Assembly: GCA_963575645.1 (NCBI GenBank)
Contig: OY754475.1
Location: 20,560,509-20,624,508 of the forward strand
Direction: 5' to 3'
Source: Xanthostigma xanthostigma
Taxonomy: Eukaryota > Arthropoda > Insecta > Raphidioptera > Raphidiidae
Length of the DNA: 64,000 nucleotides
Below are positions 23,535 through 36,040 of the stretch, piece after piece. The position numbers were made by a program, and so were the translations under genes. The notes below the pieces were generated by a model, which was given only the letters and a program-made list of their open reading frames with translations, did no database searches and had not been told where the DNA came from. The stretch's first letter is position 1; the number at the start of each line of letters is the position of its first letter.

Positions 23535-24246
23535 TTAAGGAGGTTGATCCGTTACAGTCCCAATCAAAAGTAAGTCGAATTCTAAATGGGAACTTTTATA
23601 GTTTATATCTAAGTCGATGATACCAATAAATTATTGTCATAAAGGCATAAATAAATATTTTTTTTTAATATTAATTAATTATTTCAGTACCTACTTTATA
23701 CTTAATGGACTAACTTTTGTATTTTTTGTACAAAGTTAAAAAAAATAAATTTATGTAAATATCTGTATTTTACATATTTTTTGCAGTAAATAATTGAAAA
23801 AAGAAATTAGAAGTAATAAAAATTAAAATTAAATCATTAAAAAGTTGAAAATTCAGTTAAAATTGTTAAATCTGTCAAGAATAAAAGTCCATAATCGAAA
23901 AGTGCTAAGGTTTAATAATTTTTTTTATTGATTAAAAGTCTCCTAATTAAATTGGAAAAAATATTAAAATATGCGTAAGACATCGATGCTTTACATATTA
24001 TAGTTTTTGGAACTGCTGACATTATTTGGTTATTTGCAAAAAATTAAAATGAACAGTTTGCATGCTAGCTTGACATAATATTTTCCATGACTACATGTAA
24101 AAGTTTTTTTTTAATTTTTAACTAATTTATAAATCTCCTAATGATTTTGGATTTTTTACAGAAAATTTTGTCATAAAAAAATCTATTAAAAAAACTTTAT
24201 TTCAGATTTTTTTCATTATCTTCGTAAAACAGCTCAACCTCCTTAA
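23535..24246. mobile_element. TTAA-flanked MITE
   Basis: The ends TTAAGGAGGTTGA and TCAACCTCCTTAA are inverted repeats with TTAA at both outer edges, consistent with a TTAA target as in piggyBac-like elements. The AT-rich interior has no transposase. An interior block (AAATCATTAAAAAGTTGAAA) also occurs at about 62735. Confidence 0.55.
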
Positions 24247-24649
24247 CGCAGTTTTATTTTGAAGATATCGGAATTTGTCGTGTGCATTCGTTATATGCAC
24301 ATAAAAAATTCGACGGTCGACTCTGGGACCGTTTGCGCTGTCGCATATAGCGCCCGTTCAAAATAACGCACGCAGGCAAGCAAAGATCACAGACCACCAC
24401 CTCTCCTGAGGCACGCGCCGCCTGCGCTTGTGGGACGTTTCAAAGAGTAAAAAAGGAAAAGTGTTAACTGCACGCCGTGCATTTGTTTCACGCGCCGGTC
24501 GCAGTCAACTGTCTTCAAGCGCTGTTTTAAAAAAAACAGAAGTGCATCGCCCGTCAAAACAGGAGGACAGTCGACCCGGCAACTTGTGCGATTAACTTTT
24601 GAATTCTTTTTGGAATTTGTTTCTCGCGAAGTTAATATACAGTGCTAAA
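24247..24649 (+). promoter_or_regulatory. OBP upstream region, GC-rich
   Basis: The 300 bases before the OBP start are clearly more GC-rich than the surroundings. They presumably hold the promoter and 5' untranslated region, but no TATA box or convincing initiator can be pointed to. Confidence 0.35.
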
Positions 24650-27600
24650 ATGTACAGTGCGATGATAAACAGTTGTTTTTCAGTTATTTTAATTGTTTGT
24701 GTCGCTGCAGTCGGCTACACGAATACTGCTGCCACGGAGGTGATCAATTGTTTCAATAAAATTGCATTTGTTTTTGTTTCGAGTGACAATCAAGGATGTT
24801 CAGTTTACAAAATTCTTTTTTGTGTCTTTTTTGCGACAAAACATGAGATATCATTTTTTTTTTTGCTAAAAGTTTTCAGCCATTTTAGTAGTGCAAATAA
24901 GTATAGGTAACAAATTAGAGTTTTGTAAAGCAATTCGATTTGCCAAGTTAAAAATTAATTATCGACTATTACAAAAAAGTACATCGTCTATACAATCATT
25001 AAAATCACCTATGATATGATATCCGTTGCATATTTGCACACAACTGCAAGCGATATTCTAAACTATATCATTTCTATAATGTACAAAGTCGATTAATAAT
25101 TAATATATACTCAATATATAAAGCTGAAGAGTTTGTTTGTTTGTTTTGTCGAATTGAAATTTTTTTTTTTTTTCTTTAATAATAATAATAAAGAGTATAC
25201 AGACAATTATGCCTAACAACTCACAAAGATTAAAATTTACAATAAAATATTTTTTAATGATCTTAAAGATATATTCAAAATATCAATACTATTCTCATCA
25301 ACTAAATTGCACATAACATATAAAGGTGAATTTGCCATTCTTACTGTCTTAGCATTGTCTAAATAAAAAGTTGAAGTAGTTCGTGTCCTACCAACACGCG
25401 AATCAAATGGTATTTGACTTAGAAATCTGGAATCATCTATCATATTATGTAGAACTTTATATAAGTATAATATGGAATTATTATTACGCCGGCTAGCTAT
25501 GGATCTGTAATTAAATTCATCCAATAGTTGGATAGCCCATTTATCGAGGAAGGCTATAGGCTATATAATATCACGCTACGATCAATAGGAGTGGAGCATC
25601 ATAATTAATAAAAATGTTTCGTCCGCAGGGCAAGAGATGCGTCCAACCGCCGGTGGCGCCTTTGAAAATCGAAAAAGTCATCGGCCAGTGCCAAAACGAA
25701 ATCAAGTTGGCGCTTCTTCAAGGTACGAACGTCGAATCCTGCAGCGCGGATTGTTCGGGTCAAGATATTGTACTTATATCTGACCTTGATTCGCGACGAA
25801 CCAGCGGCAAACTGTGTCGAATGACGCGGAATCAGATCAAGGAGTTCGCGTCGTCTTGTTTTTATTTTAATCGATCGAGTTAGATGATAATCTATCGCCA
25901 CTAAATGTTACTCGTTTGTGTCAATGTTTCTCGTTTTATACGTAAGAAGTTTCACTTCGGTATTATTTTAGGACCTGATTGTTTTTATTAGTTCTTGTAT
26001 ATGATTGAGCAATTTTCAACACTGCCGCGGCCTTGCAGATTGAAGAAATAAAGCAAAGATCACTCACGCAAATGACCCACATTATATTAAACACACAAGA
26101 TTATAATTTATTAAAACGTGTTTCTCTACACGTCGACGAAAAAAAAATAATGAAAGACCAACATATTATATGCAAACGCCTGGATTTAAATAACTAAAAA
26201 AATGCGCCGAGAGAAACCGCTATGTGAATAATCTCAACATAACAATAAATGCAAACACTGCAAGACTTGAGAAAGTCAAATAACTTATATCAAAAGTTGA
26301 ACTTAAATCGCGAAATACTGGTTTTGTGTAATAATTTTTTATCTGTTCCATTTCTCAGACATTGAATTATTTGAAACAGATGAGAGCATGATACACGCCG
26401 AAATACTAATTAATTTATGCTAATCAAGTACCCAAGGCTGCGCTCGCGGTTTTGACGCGGGAAGTCTATTTTTAACCCGGGTTTAGTTTAGTTTTGGCCT
26501 ACAGGAACCCCCATAGCAAAGTTGTCGCGGGCGCTCATTAATTATTTAATTTTTTTGAAGTGTTGAAATTATATCACATTAAAAAATTTTGCATAAATGT
26601 CATTTCTGTATAGTAAGCAAACGAAATATCACTGTTTGCCGGACGGTGTTAATGCAATTCGGCGTTTTTGTCTTAAAATCATGCGCACAAATTATAACCC
26701 CCTTCAAAATTGACATTCAGTTATGAAACACTCTGTACATAAGTCGAATCATAGATCTTGCGTAAGTATAGTACGCGCTACGAATCTAAAAGGCTCGGAA
26801 GTTAGATGCGAATGCTGGCTTGCTGTTGAAAAACTACAAACTCGCAACTCAACTAAACTCAAATAGCAATAACAACTTGACAATAGCGTACTCGACTGTA
26901 CTTTAAAGCAGGAAAGCAACAAGTGACAATCACCGGCCAATCACCGACGAGCGCACGTTCCGTGCAGGTAGCTGGGAGGTGGTGGGTGTCGCAACGGCTC
27001 TGAAATGTGCCTTTGCGACGCTGTTTGTGACTAACTTCCGAACCTTTTAGATCCGTGGCGCGTATTATATGCTAACACAAAATCTGCACATGTCTGGCAA
27101 ACAATCACTCTACTTATATACAGAGTGTTTCATAACATAATATGTACAGGCAATCTTTTTTATCAGTATGTCCCAGAGACGAGCTCGCGGTCCTCCTCGG
27201 ATAAACGATTTTCAGTTGACGTCTGGCACGCGACGTGTGTTTACACGCTCTTTTGTTTCAAACAAAGACAATTGACAGTATCGGTTCTCGTTGGAAATGC
27301 GTTTATCGCGCAATATACATACATTGTAATCATTAAAAACATGTCGTGTTTGTTTATTGACGTTAAACAAACAGTTAGTCAAACACGCGACAGATTTCTT
27401 AACAGCTGTTGTGTGGTTGCATCGGTTACGTTACATAACAATCGTGACACACATCGCAAATCGTTTGTTAACATTGTTAACACATAAACAGCTCGACCAC
27501 GTTTCAGAAATCGAGAAACAGACGGTGGACATGTAGAATAGACGCTAATGACCTGAGTTATCGAGCGTCGACAATCAATGGACTACTTTAACCGAAACAC

Positions 27601-30600
27601 TTTTATGCAAAAGTATAGATTTTTATTTCTCGTACTTGAACAGTTACTCGCAAAAATGTTAAGACTATTGAGAATATAGTATTTTAATGTAAAAGATTTC
27701 CGCAAGTATGACAGACTTAATTAAATATATTTAAATAACAATATCTACCAAAAAATTAATACTTACCTGAAAATTAATACATTTAACTGATATTTACCAT
27801 ATCATACATATTATATTTATTGTATTACCTATATGATTATTGTACAATATGCTTATTGCATAATTTGCCTTACGGCAGAAGTGCTAATGACCTCAGAAGT
27901 CGAAGCACATCTTTGTTTTTTGTTTTCCTAAATAAAAAAAAAAAAAAAATTTCCGCAAGTAAGCTAAATTGGGATCGCAAGATCAGCCGACCCAGGGTCT
28001 ACTGTCTTGCAGATGAAACATTGCAAATACATAATCGGCATTTTTGAAGTGAAAACTTCTTTAGCGGCGTTGTACACTTTTTTTGTAATGGGTAAAAAAT
28101 GTTAAACTCGCGTCAGGACACGTGACCTGATCGAAAATTCGTAAGACGGATGGAGAGTAGAGGTAATATTCAAGTTTTCACTTCTGCCGGCACTCCCGGA
28201 GTGCTTTTGCCTTTTTTTTATGAATCGGTTTATCTTCTGAGATCGGATTTAAGTGCAAAGAACGTATGGTCAATGTGGAAATTAATTGTAGATTATAGAC
28301 GCTCGAAAACTGAGATCTAATAATCTCTGCAAATGACATAACTTTTCGATAATAGCGTATTTTATCTATATTAACAGACACGGTTACGAAAGTAACAAGT
28401 TATATATAGGTATATATATTTAATATTGATACTAATCACTAATCGTGGCAGATGAGCAAAGAAAGTTGTCATTTTTTTACGGAAGTATAAATTGCGCCTG
28501 CGCATAACGATCGGGCACATTATCGCTGGATAATTAATTAATTGTTATTAATGAACACGAATTTTTAAACATTCATATAGAAAAAAGACTTCCGCCATTT
28601 TTAATAAAGTTCATTTCAATTGTTTCGTAACGGTGCAGTTGAAACGTCGCAGATAGATATAGATTGTAAATTATAGACGCTCAACAGGCGAAGTCATTAG
28701 AGTGTGAGAAATATTTTTTTTTGTGTTTTGGTGTCACGTCGACCTGTTTGAATTGCACCGCGGCGTGTTTCTCACGCCTGTAGATTATAGACGTTCGACA
28801 ACTAAGTGTGTTTCTGTGTATATGTTGTGTGAGATCTGTCCGATGTATTTATCACAGAAATGCCAGCATAAAAGTCGGATTTTGTATGTTGATTGAGATA
28901 ATTTGCCTATTTTAGATTTCAGTGACAATCCTGGGATATAGATTATAGACCCACCTAACATTTGAATATAAATTAATAGCGGACATACATATCATCCCTA
29001 TATACGACATTTTCAATAAGTATATATTATAGATCAAGAAATAAGTCATCATAATATATAAGAATACTTGTTCAAAATATTTGTATTATATGGCACTGGC
29101 CAAATGCCCGTCGTCCACTATCCACTATATTCGGATCAGGTGGACCCAAAGAATGTGTGGGACCGATTTAGTCGCCTTTTACGACAAGCAGGTCGTACTG
29201 CGATCCAATTCTAAGACCCGGTATCGCAGGGTCCAAAGTTTTGACTTTGCCAAAATTTTGACTCTCGAACATAAAAAGAAATAAAAACTGCTTATTTTAA
29301 GTAAGATGTACATTTTAAAAATCAGTTTATTGTTTTACAGAGGCACTGCAAATTTTACGTGAAAATCCCGGAAAATCGAGAAGCAAACGCGAAGCTTTTA
29401 CGGACGATGAGAAACGAATTGCCGGGGTAAGTTTGGTGCCATTTGTTTTCTTAACGTTTTATATACTGATTTCAAAATTCTAATTAAAAAAAAAAGTAAA
29501 AGTACTCTTCATCGATAATAAATTAACAAGAATTTGAAATTAATGAATAGCTGGCCTAAAAACTAAACTGCGGCTGTTTATTCAAACCAGTTTCAATGAA
29601 AGTGGATTTAACACTTCGACTACCAACTGCACAACTTGCGTTTTTCAATAATAACATAAATGTGTGGTTCACACCATCAATTTTGAATTTACTGTATAGA
29701 TGCGTCAATGTTAAGAGTTGAATCTAAGCCCCCAGTTGTTACGGCAAGCTCTTATCATTTATTTGTATATGTTCGGCATATTCGAGGTGTCAGACATTTT
29801 AAATGGTTCATGTTATTTGTCAGAGAACATTATTTTAGCGTTTTGGTTGAAGTTTTCAAGCTATCCAATTAAAAAAACAAACAGTATCTATAAATTTTTA
29901 CATGTCGTCAAGACGACATCTTTAGGAAAATTTAGAGGGAAAACGCCCCAAAATCAAGAAAAGTCATAGAGGAAATAGGTGTCAGACTAGGCCTAATGAA
30001 GCCATATACAAAGTTTGGGGAGAGTATGTGTCAATAAAATTTTTGCCGACGGGCACTCTGACTATAACACTGTACTAATGCTATAATAAGTAATAAAAAA
30101 TTTATATAAAATTTCACATCGAAGAATTAAAAACTCGATTGCTCTCAAATCGAAAACAATTGAACGTATAACTGTTTTTTGTTTTGTTTCAGTGCCTTTT
30201 ACAATGCGTATATCGTAAAGTCAAAGCGGTAAGTCATAATAAATAACAGTTTATTTTACTAAAACAATGTGTTAAAACATTTTCATTAGTAATATTTAAT
30301 TGCCGATAACGTTTCACAATCTAAACCGGTTCCTTTACAAAAATTTGAACCATCAAATTTAATCTATTAATTATTTTTTTTTAAGTTGAATTAGCGCATC
30401 GAGTCCTAAATTTTTATTATAAAAACGTGCATTTCAACAGGTCGACGCGTATGGCTTCCCGACCGTCGAGGGTTTGGCAAGACTATACGCGGAGGGCGTC
30501 GACGAACAAGGTTATGTCGTCGCCACAATACAGGCCGTGCAGGGTTGTCTCGGATCGGCGCAGCAAAAGTACTCTGGCGGCGATCTCAAAGGTGAGACGC

Positions 30601-31376
30601 GCTTTATAATTTTTTTATTCTGACTTGGTACGGACAGATCCGCGATTTCAACAGATGAGGTGTCGTTAGAAATTAGAATATGCTGAGCCCTTCGAGCGTC
30701 TTGTGGGCTATGTGCAGGGAGGCGGAGTTACAAATTTTTCGATGCGAGCGTTTGTGGTGAGCACTAGGGGAAATTTCAAACTCACATTTTCCGTATGTCA
30801 GTGAGCACTGTTTATTAAAAGTGAAAATAGTTGTAATTTTATGAAATTTTTTAATTACAATAAGAAAACAGAAAAACTAAGCTATCTGGAAATGCTTGTT
30901 GTGTTGCGCTGATGGCGATTTAAGTAAAATAACGACCATTGGCGTCCTAATTTGACGTTTCGCTGTCAGTGTAAACAAATTAACATCAGTTTTCCTTATT
31001 AAATTTTTTTTGACACATCATGGCTAACTAAAGTTTTTGACTTATCATCATAGTAACATGTCGCGAATTCCACAAAAAGTGAGTTGAATAATTCTCTATT
31101 ACCCACTAGCGGCGCTAGTAGGCTTCGTGCACACAGCCTATAGACGTAACGAATATTCCGATATTATGACGGCCAAGAGCAACTGTATTTTCATTTTGTT
31201 TTTCTGTTCGTGAAAGCATTTTATGAAACTTTAATTTTAGAAGGGAGTCAGATGAATTTTTTTATCCAAATTTAAATTTGTTTTCAGAAAAAGGAACAAC
31301 CTGCGACATCGCTTTCGACACGTTCGACTGCATTTCTGACCGTATCGCTGAATATTGTGGAGTGCGGATTTCTTAA
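24650..31376 (+). CDS. Odorant-binding protein, Obp59a-like
   Basis: Joined exons: 24650-24739, 25629-25722, 29341-29426, 30193-30228, 30441-30591 and 31288-31376, encoding 181 aa, all GT-AG and in frame. OBPs are small secreted proteins that carry hydrophobic ligands in sensillum lymph. Residues 1 to about 22 form a signal peptide with core VILIVCVAAVG. The six classic cysteines are C51, C91, C95, C138, C158 and C167. The C2-X3-C3 (CLLQC) and C5-X8-C6 spacings are exact for the family. C1-C2 spacing (39) and C4-C5 spacing (19) are long. Extra cysteines C34 and C176 may form a fourth disulfide. The FTDDEKRIAGCLLQCVYRK segment and the extra pair recall, from memory, the Obp59a group, which is linked to hygrosensation in Drosophila; a tree is needed. 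The ATG follows AAA and is the first before the signal peptide. Confidence 0.88.
25105..25610 (+). mobile_element. Helitron-like repeat interrupted by LINE, in OBP intron 1
   Basis: It begins ATATATAAAGCTGAAGAG and resumes after the LINE insertion with TTTATCGAGGAAGGCTATAG, up to GGAGCATCA. It is the same family as 5389-5748. It ends about 20 bases before the OBP exon 2 acceptor at 25628. Confidence 0.6.
25158..25530 (-). pseudogene. LINE (non-LTR retrotransposon) 3' fragment
   Basis: The minus-strand frame 25524-25237 reads like the C-terminal end of a non-LTR reverse-transcriptase ORF: YLYKVLHNMID, FDSRVGRTRTTSTFYLD, SPLYVMCNL, IDILNISLRSLKNILL. Downstream on that strand are ATT triplets and an A-rich tail (plus strand 25158-25190). 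It is 5'-truncated, as usual for LINE copies, and sits inside the Helitron-like repeat. Confidence 0.65.
26721..27138. mobile_element. Foldback MITE in OBP intron 2
   Basis: The outer ends GTTATGAAACACTCTGTA and its reverse complement TACAGAGTGTTTCATAAC bracket inner inverted segments, for example CTAAAAGGCTCGGAAGTTAG against CTAACTTCCGAACCTTTTAG. No coding. The ends recall the GTGTCCC foldback family. Confidence 0.65.
27538..27575 (-). repeat. Dispersed hairpin motif, full copy
   Basis: TAGACGCTAATGACCTGAG, then TTATCGAGCGTC: a complete copy in minus orientation within OBP intron 2. Confidence 0.75.
28041..28220 (-). mobile_element. MITE family M1, copy B (truncated)
   Basis: It begins TGAAGTGAAAACTTCTTTAG and ends GGCACTCCCGGAGTGC, the reverse orientation of copies A and C. 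The middle is deleted relative to 58541-58840. Confidence 0.7.
28292..28954 (+). repeat. Cluster of four dispersed hairpin motif copies
   Basis: Same-orientation copies start at 28292, 28670, 28784 and 28942, all beginning ATTATAGAC. They diverge increasingly after the GCTCGACAAC core. The spacing is irregular, so this is not a tandem array. Confidence 0.7.
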
Positions 31377-31393
31377 GTCGTCAGTAAAGATTT

Positions 31394-31399
31394 AATAAA
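31394..31399 (+). terminator. Poly(A) signal of OBP gene
   Basis: AATAAA 18 bases after the stop codon. This is close, but the first canonical signal downstream. Confidence 0.5.
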
Positions 31400-31702
31400 A
31401 ATTGTGATCTAGAAATATTTAATATTAGATAATTATTGTATTGTTAAAATTACATGTCTGTTAGAATTTATATATTTTTTAAAGTTATCCCATCTCGAAA
31501 AAAAATCAAAAAAATCGAATCCATGACTATAACTTAAAAAAAATAACGCCAAAAATGTTTTTTTATCTGTGCTTGTATTTATAAAATAGAAGATAGTTCA
31601 TATGCATTTTTTTGTAAATATTTTTTTTAAATATAAATAAATCTTTAAAATTCCAATAGTATCCTTTGATGAAAAAAAGCTAAAAAAACGAAAAAATTTA
31701 TC

Positions 31703-31774
31703 CTCCCCGGCGGGGAATCGAACCCCGGTCTCCCGCGTGACAGGCGGGGATACTTACCACTATACTACCGAGGA
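31703..31774 (-). tRNA. tRNA-Asp (GTC)
   Basis: Read on the minus strand, the 72-nt sequence folds as a cloverleaf. The acceptor stem is TCCTCGG/CCGGGGA, the D-arm TAGTATAGTGGTAAGTA, the anticodon arm CCCGCCTGTCACGCGGG with GTC in the loop, and the T-arm CCGGGGTTCGATTCCCCG. The B-box GGTTCGATTCC is intact. No intron. It looks functional. Confidence 0.95.
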
Positions 31775-32716
31775 CATGTTCGATACAGTCGCAACTACGG
31801 TACACTAGCTGCTTGCCACAGCATACGGTAGTACTATATGTAAGTTGTGTTGCCTACATTGCAGGCTATTTAAAAAGTTATTACCAAAATAGTTATTCTT
31901 TTAATACCTATGTAGTAATAATAACAAATTGTTGTATAATGGGCAGTCTTAATTTAAATTCATAATTACGAAATAACTTAAAAAGAGAAGACGAGAGAAA
32001 CACGTAATTAATTAGAAGGATAAAAATTAATTTTAATGTTATATTTTACGATGTTGAATACATAGGCGTAGCAACGATTTTATCCTATGGGGGGAGGGCA
32101 AATTTTCAACTCGACTTAACCATTACCAGCTGCCATTTACACATAATTAGAAAACTGTTCATAGAAGCAAAATCGATCAACACGACTTTTTGGAGAAATT
32201 ACACGACAAAGAAAATATGTTGATTATTGTAGATTTATCTTGTTTGTATCGTGAACAATTTATTAACATTCTAGAGTGGGCCAGGCTAACCTGCCCCCCC
32301 CCGCCCCTCTTTCTACGCTAATGAGTTAAATTCAATTCGTATAATCATATTTATGCCTAATTCGCCACAAAAAAAATTTCCAGACGGTTATGATATTACT
32401 CTAAAAAAAAACCGACGAGGAAATCCAAGCATGACGCCATAGGCGCGGCAAATTAAGGGTTACGGCACGACACACATGGCGTTTGGTTACCCGTTAAGGT
32501 GACAATTAGTTGCAAATGTTACATTTTTCTTTCGTACAAGTTCAAGTACATTTCATAACACAAACGTAACAAATAGCCCCATTTAAAATGTGTGAAACTC
32601 AACTGCATTGAGCTGACTTCACAATGACACAATTATGTCGGTTACAAAGCGTAGTAGACTTCTATGGAACCGTTGTGGAAGAAACTACTGGTTAAACGGG
32701 AAGCTCTTTTCTTGAG
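31775..32716. other. Intergenic DNA
   Basis: AT-rich, without recognisable gene or repeat. Confidence 0.5.
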
Positions 32717-32933
32717 TAGGGGAGGACGGGGTCAATTGTAACAGTGACTATTTTAGTGACATCTACCAACAAAATGAAAACATGATACTACTGCGTTGAT
32801 GTACATTCAAGCCGCTGGTGATTGAATGTACATCAGTGCAGTAGAAAATCATGTTCTCATTTTGTTGGTAGATGTCACTCAAATAGTCACTGTTACAATT
32901 GACCCGTGTTACAACTGACCCCGTCCTCCCCTA
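32717..32933. mobile_element. Mariner-like hairpin MITE
   Basis: TAGGGGAGGACGGGGTCA and its reverse complement form the ends, with TA at each edge. The element is almost one continuous hairpin (arms include TGACATCTACCAACAAAATG). The right end carries a short internal duplication of the GTTACAACTGACCC segment. Confidence 0.8.
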
Positions 32934-33520
32934 GTCATCAAAAATAATTAGCACAAAAACTATGGAAACATTAATCTTAAATATGACTATTTTTTGACAC
33001 AGAGAATAACTTTTAAATAATCTCAGCCACGGAACAGTACTGTGAATCTCAGCTATGAAATAAAGCAGATTGCCGTCGCTACGTGCGGCCGGCCCGTTCG
33101 AAACGAAACAAAAAAGCGCCGCAAACAATAGAAGTACAGAGCGCACTGTATGTACGCACAATGCAAAGTAGTAGCGGAGGCATTGTTGAAGAATTGCCAC
33201 CTTGACTCAGATAGTCGCCGTACCAAACCGATGTTCTCTTATTGTATTCAAATTATAATCAGTATCGATATGGATCTGTTTTTTGTATCTTAAATACCAA
33301 CCAAACAAACCAACTAATAATTATATCGAATCGTCGCTCTTAGAAGTTGTTGCGCTTATTTCGAGCAATTGATTTTTTCACATCGCGAACTTACGCCGTC
33401 GAAGTTCTGAGTTAAACGACTTTTATGCTTTTATGGTGACTTGAAACACCTAATCAGGGTTCCAGAATGGTAAAGGTTAAAGATTTGTCTATTCAAATAT
33501 CTCAAGTTTACAGATTAGGG

Positions 33521-33819
33521 CAGTGGCGGATTTATCAGTAGGCTGAATAAGCTTGAGCCTAGGGCGGTAGATTTTAAGGGAAGCAAATAAAAATTATTTA
33601 GTTACGTTTATAGTATGTACATTATTAAATTACCCCGCTTTATTAGACGTACGTGGTTAAGCTTTGATTAATTCAGAAATATACCCAAAAACTATTTCTA
33701 GTGCAATTTCAACCAAATTGTTGGATTGTAAAAATAATCAATAAGAACTGACAGTTGCTGAGGTAAGGGCGGCAAAAATTTAAAAGCCTATACTTGAGAA
33801 ATGTGTATATCCGCCACTG
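33521..33819. mobile_element. hAT-type MITE
   Basis: The ends CAGTGGCGGAT and ATCCGCCACTG are inverted repeats. The flanking octamers GATTAGGG and GATAAGGT agree at six of eight positions, suggesting an old 8-bp duplication. Confidence 0.7.
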
Positions 33820-33864
33820 GATAAGGTTCTGAAAACACGTATAAAATATAAGTTACATTTCAAA

Positions 33865-34075
33865 TCTACACTAATATTGTTATTAAGAGGCAAAGTTTGT
33901 AAGTTCGGATGTAGGAGATAATCTCCGAAACTACTTATTCGATTTAAAAAAAATATAATATATTGTTGCGTTAAATTAAAAGCTCTTTTCGCGGAAACCA
34001 ATTTTGCACAACGTAAGTCGACGAAAAAACGGTGGCAATCTACAAATTCGGGCGAAGCCGCACCGGGCCGCCTGT
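33865..34075 (+). mobile_element. Helitron-like element, diverged
   Basis: It begins TCTACACTAATATTG after A and aligns with 38656-38881 throughout (AATCTCCGAAACTACT, AAGTCGACGAAAAAACGG, GGGCGAAGCCG). The terminal CTAG has decayed to CTGT. Confidence 0.55.
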
Positions 34076-35287
34076 TGTCAATAAAGTTAATTTAAGCACC
34101 GATCCATATTTATTTTATTTTTTTAAATAATAATCTATACTTTGATCTGGAAACTGGAAACGCTCGGCAATTTTTCAAACTCAAAAAAATTACAATGGAC
34201 TGCTACAAAAAAAGTAACCGTATACTGTTGTCCAGACTTCGTTCTCTTAGAAAAAAAAATGGGACAGCTATTTATGCCAAGGCGGCCGGGGCCAGGGCGT
34301 CTCATCAGTTAATTATTACGGCCGTTTCATTACCTAACTAAACTTGAAATTAAGTAGATAATTTAATAATTAACTGAAAGTGGTGGTTCGCTGCTCGGCA
34401 TCAACTGCTACTCCAATGCAACAATCCCAGCCGTAATTGAATGAATATATAAAAACCAACAATCATTAAATATACAAAGGAATAGGCAATTAGTGGACGA
34501 TAATTAATTATCTCCGCCAGTTACATTATCAGCCGTGAAACATCTCCATATAGCTAACTACGTTAATGTAAAATAAATGGTATACGCTATCGGAGGATGT
34601 GCAACGTTTTCGATGTACGAAGCGATCGCTACAAACAGTCGCGCGCCGACGGTTTCATATTTGATGATCGCAAAAACAGCAAACAACAAAAGCGTAGAGC
34701 TAACGTAAACGCTAGGAAAGTATCTTTGACATGCGATCTTCGCGCCATCTCGTGTTTGATTTTTAAAAATCTGGTTCACTCAAAACTTACAAACCCATGA
34801 TGGAAACCAGCGTTATTCTTAATTATAAAAAAATATTTACGCCCAATGTCAGTAAAATAAGTGATTTTATTTCAAAAATTTTTAAATCTTATTTTTGTTA
34901 ACAAAATAACAATTATGATATTTTTCATGCATTTAATAATGATTTCTGACGTAAAATAAAATTTAATTACCCTTGACGACGTACTGCTGCTGCAGTCCAT
35001 TTTTTTCCCTCTCTAATTCATAAGAAAATCCAGGAAAATGGTGGAATTGTAATTCTGGAAGTTTAGTTGGTGTGTCTTTACAATCAACAACACAGAACTT
35101 CCGATTTGACAGCTTTTTACGCATTTTGTTCAACAATTAATTCTTATTAATGTATGTATAACATATGACACTAAGGTTTTGTCTGAACCAGAATTTAAAA
35201 AATCAAACACGAGAGGGCGCAAATGTCGCTTGTCAAAAGATAGATACTTTCCTAGCGTATAGGCCATTTAAACCTAATAAAAAAATT

Positions 35288-35890
35288 GGTTGTCTATAAA
35301 GTCGGTTTACGGACGATAGTTTTACGTGATAACGTATTCCGTAATACATAACCTAAATTTATATAATAATTATAATAATTCGAATCTATGATATTGCATC
35401 TTTCGCTTCAAATTTAGGTTAATTTTTTTTATTTAAATTACTCACCATATAATATAATTGTTTTTTTTTTAACTTTCTTTCGTATTTATTTTAAGTCTCA
35501 AAGATTAGCTGTCATAATATTTTGAAAACAATTGTTTCACTGTTTATAATATAAAATTCCAAAACCTACTTACAATATTTAAGTATTTTCATACGTCAAA
35601 AAATTGATTTTTATAATGATAAAATTTGTAAGAAAACGATTTTTTCGAGAGATGAGACCTAGCTAAAACGATTTTTTGCCCCCCCAAAATCCCTTTTCAG
35701 TAAATTTCATCCAAATCGTTAGGGCCGTTTTCGAGAAAAGCACGCACAGGGTCAGGCGGAACGTTACGCGTTACGAACGTTAGGAACGTTACGCGTTAGG
35801 AACGTTACGCTTTTTCGTGCATGCAGCCGGTGTTTTATCAATTTATAAGATTGGTGATTCATCAATTTATAAGACGTTATCACGTCAAAA
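35288..35890 (+). mobile_element. 600-bp dispersed element, copy 1
   Basis: Its end segments recur in inverse orientation at 54812-55475. The left block is GTCGGTTTACGGACGATAG, the right block ATCAATTTATAAGACG plus TTATCACGTC. A CGTTACGCGTTA-type tandem stretch (35760-35815) lies near the right end in both. ACGTGATAACG near the left and CGTTATCACGT near the right are inverted. Class unknown. Confidence 0.6.
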
Positions 35891-35998
35891 AATCGTTTAT
35901 CACACGTAGAATTAGAAATTAATTATATTCTGCATTTACTGGCACTATGAAATTTTTCTTTGTGCCAAATTTCAAGGTTCTAGATCAACGTGAAGTAC

Positions 35999-36040
35999 TA
36001 TATAAAGGGTTTGTTGAGAGAGCGTCAGTATATCAGTGCA
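35999..36040 (+). promoter_or_regulatory. Orphan TATA/initiator core promoter
   Basis: TATATAAAG at 35999-36007 is followed by the arthropod initiator TCAGT at 36025-36029 and again at 36033-36037. The spacing to a start site is about 28-36 bases. No coding exon was recognised downstream. Confidence 0.4.

Noticed and set aside
28292..28954. CRISPR-like spacing of repeated motifs
   Set aside because: Eukaryotic context, irregular spacing, diverging repeats and no cas genes. Treated as dispersed hairpin copies.
29081..29284. 67-residue frame
   Set aside because: The nucleotide sequence (GTCGCCTTTTACGACAAGCA, TTCTAAGACCC) looks like a common insect dispersed-repeat fragment rather than a gene.
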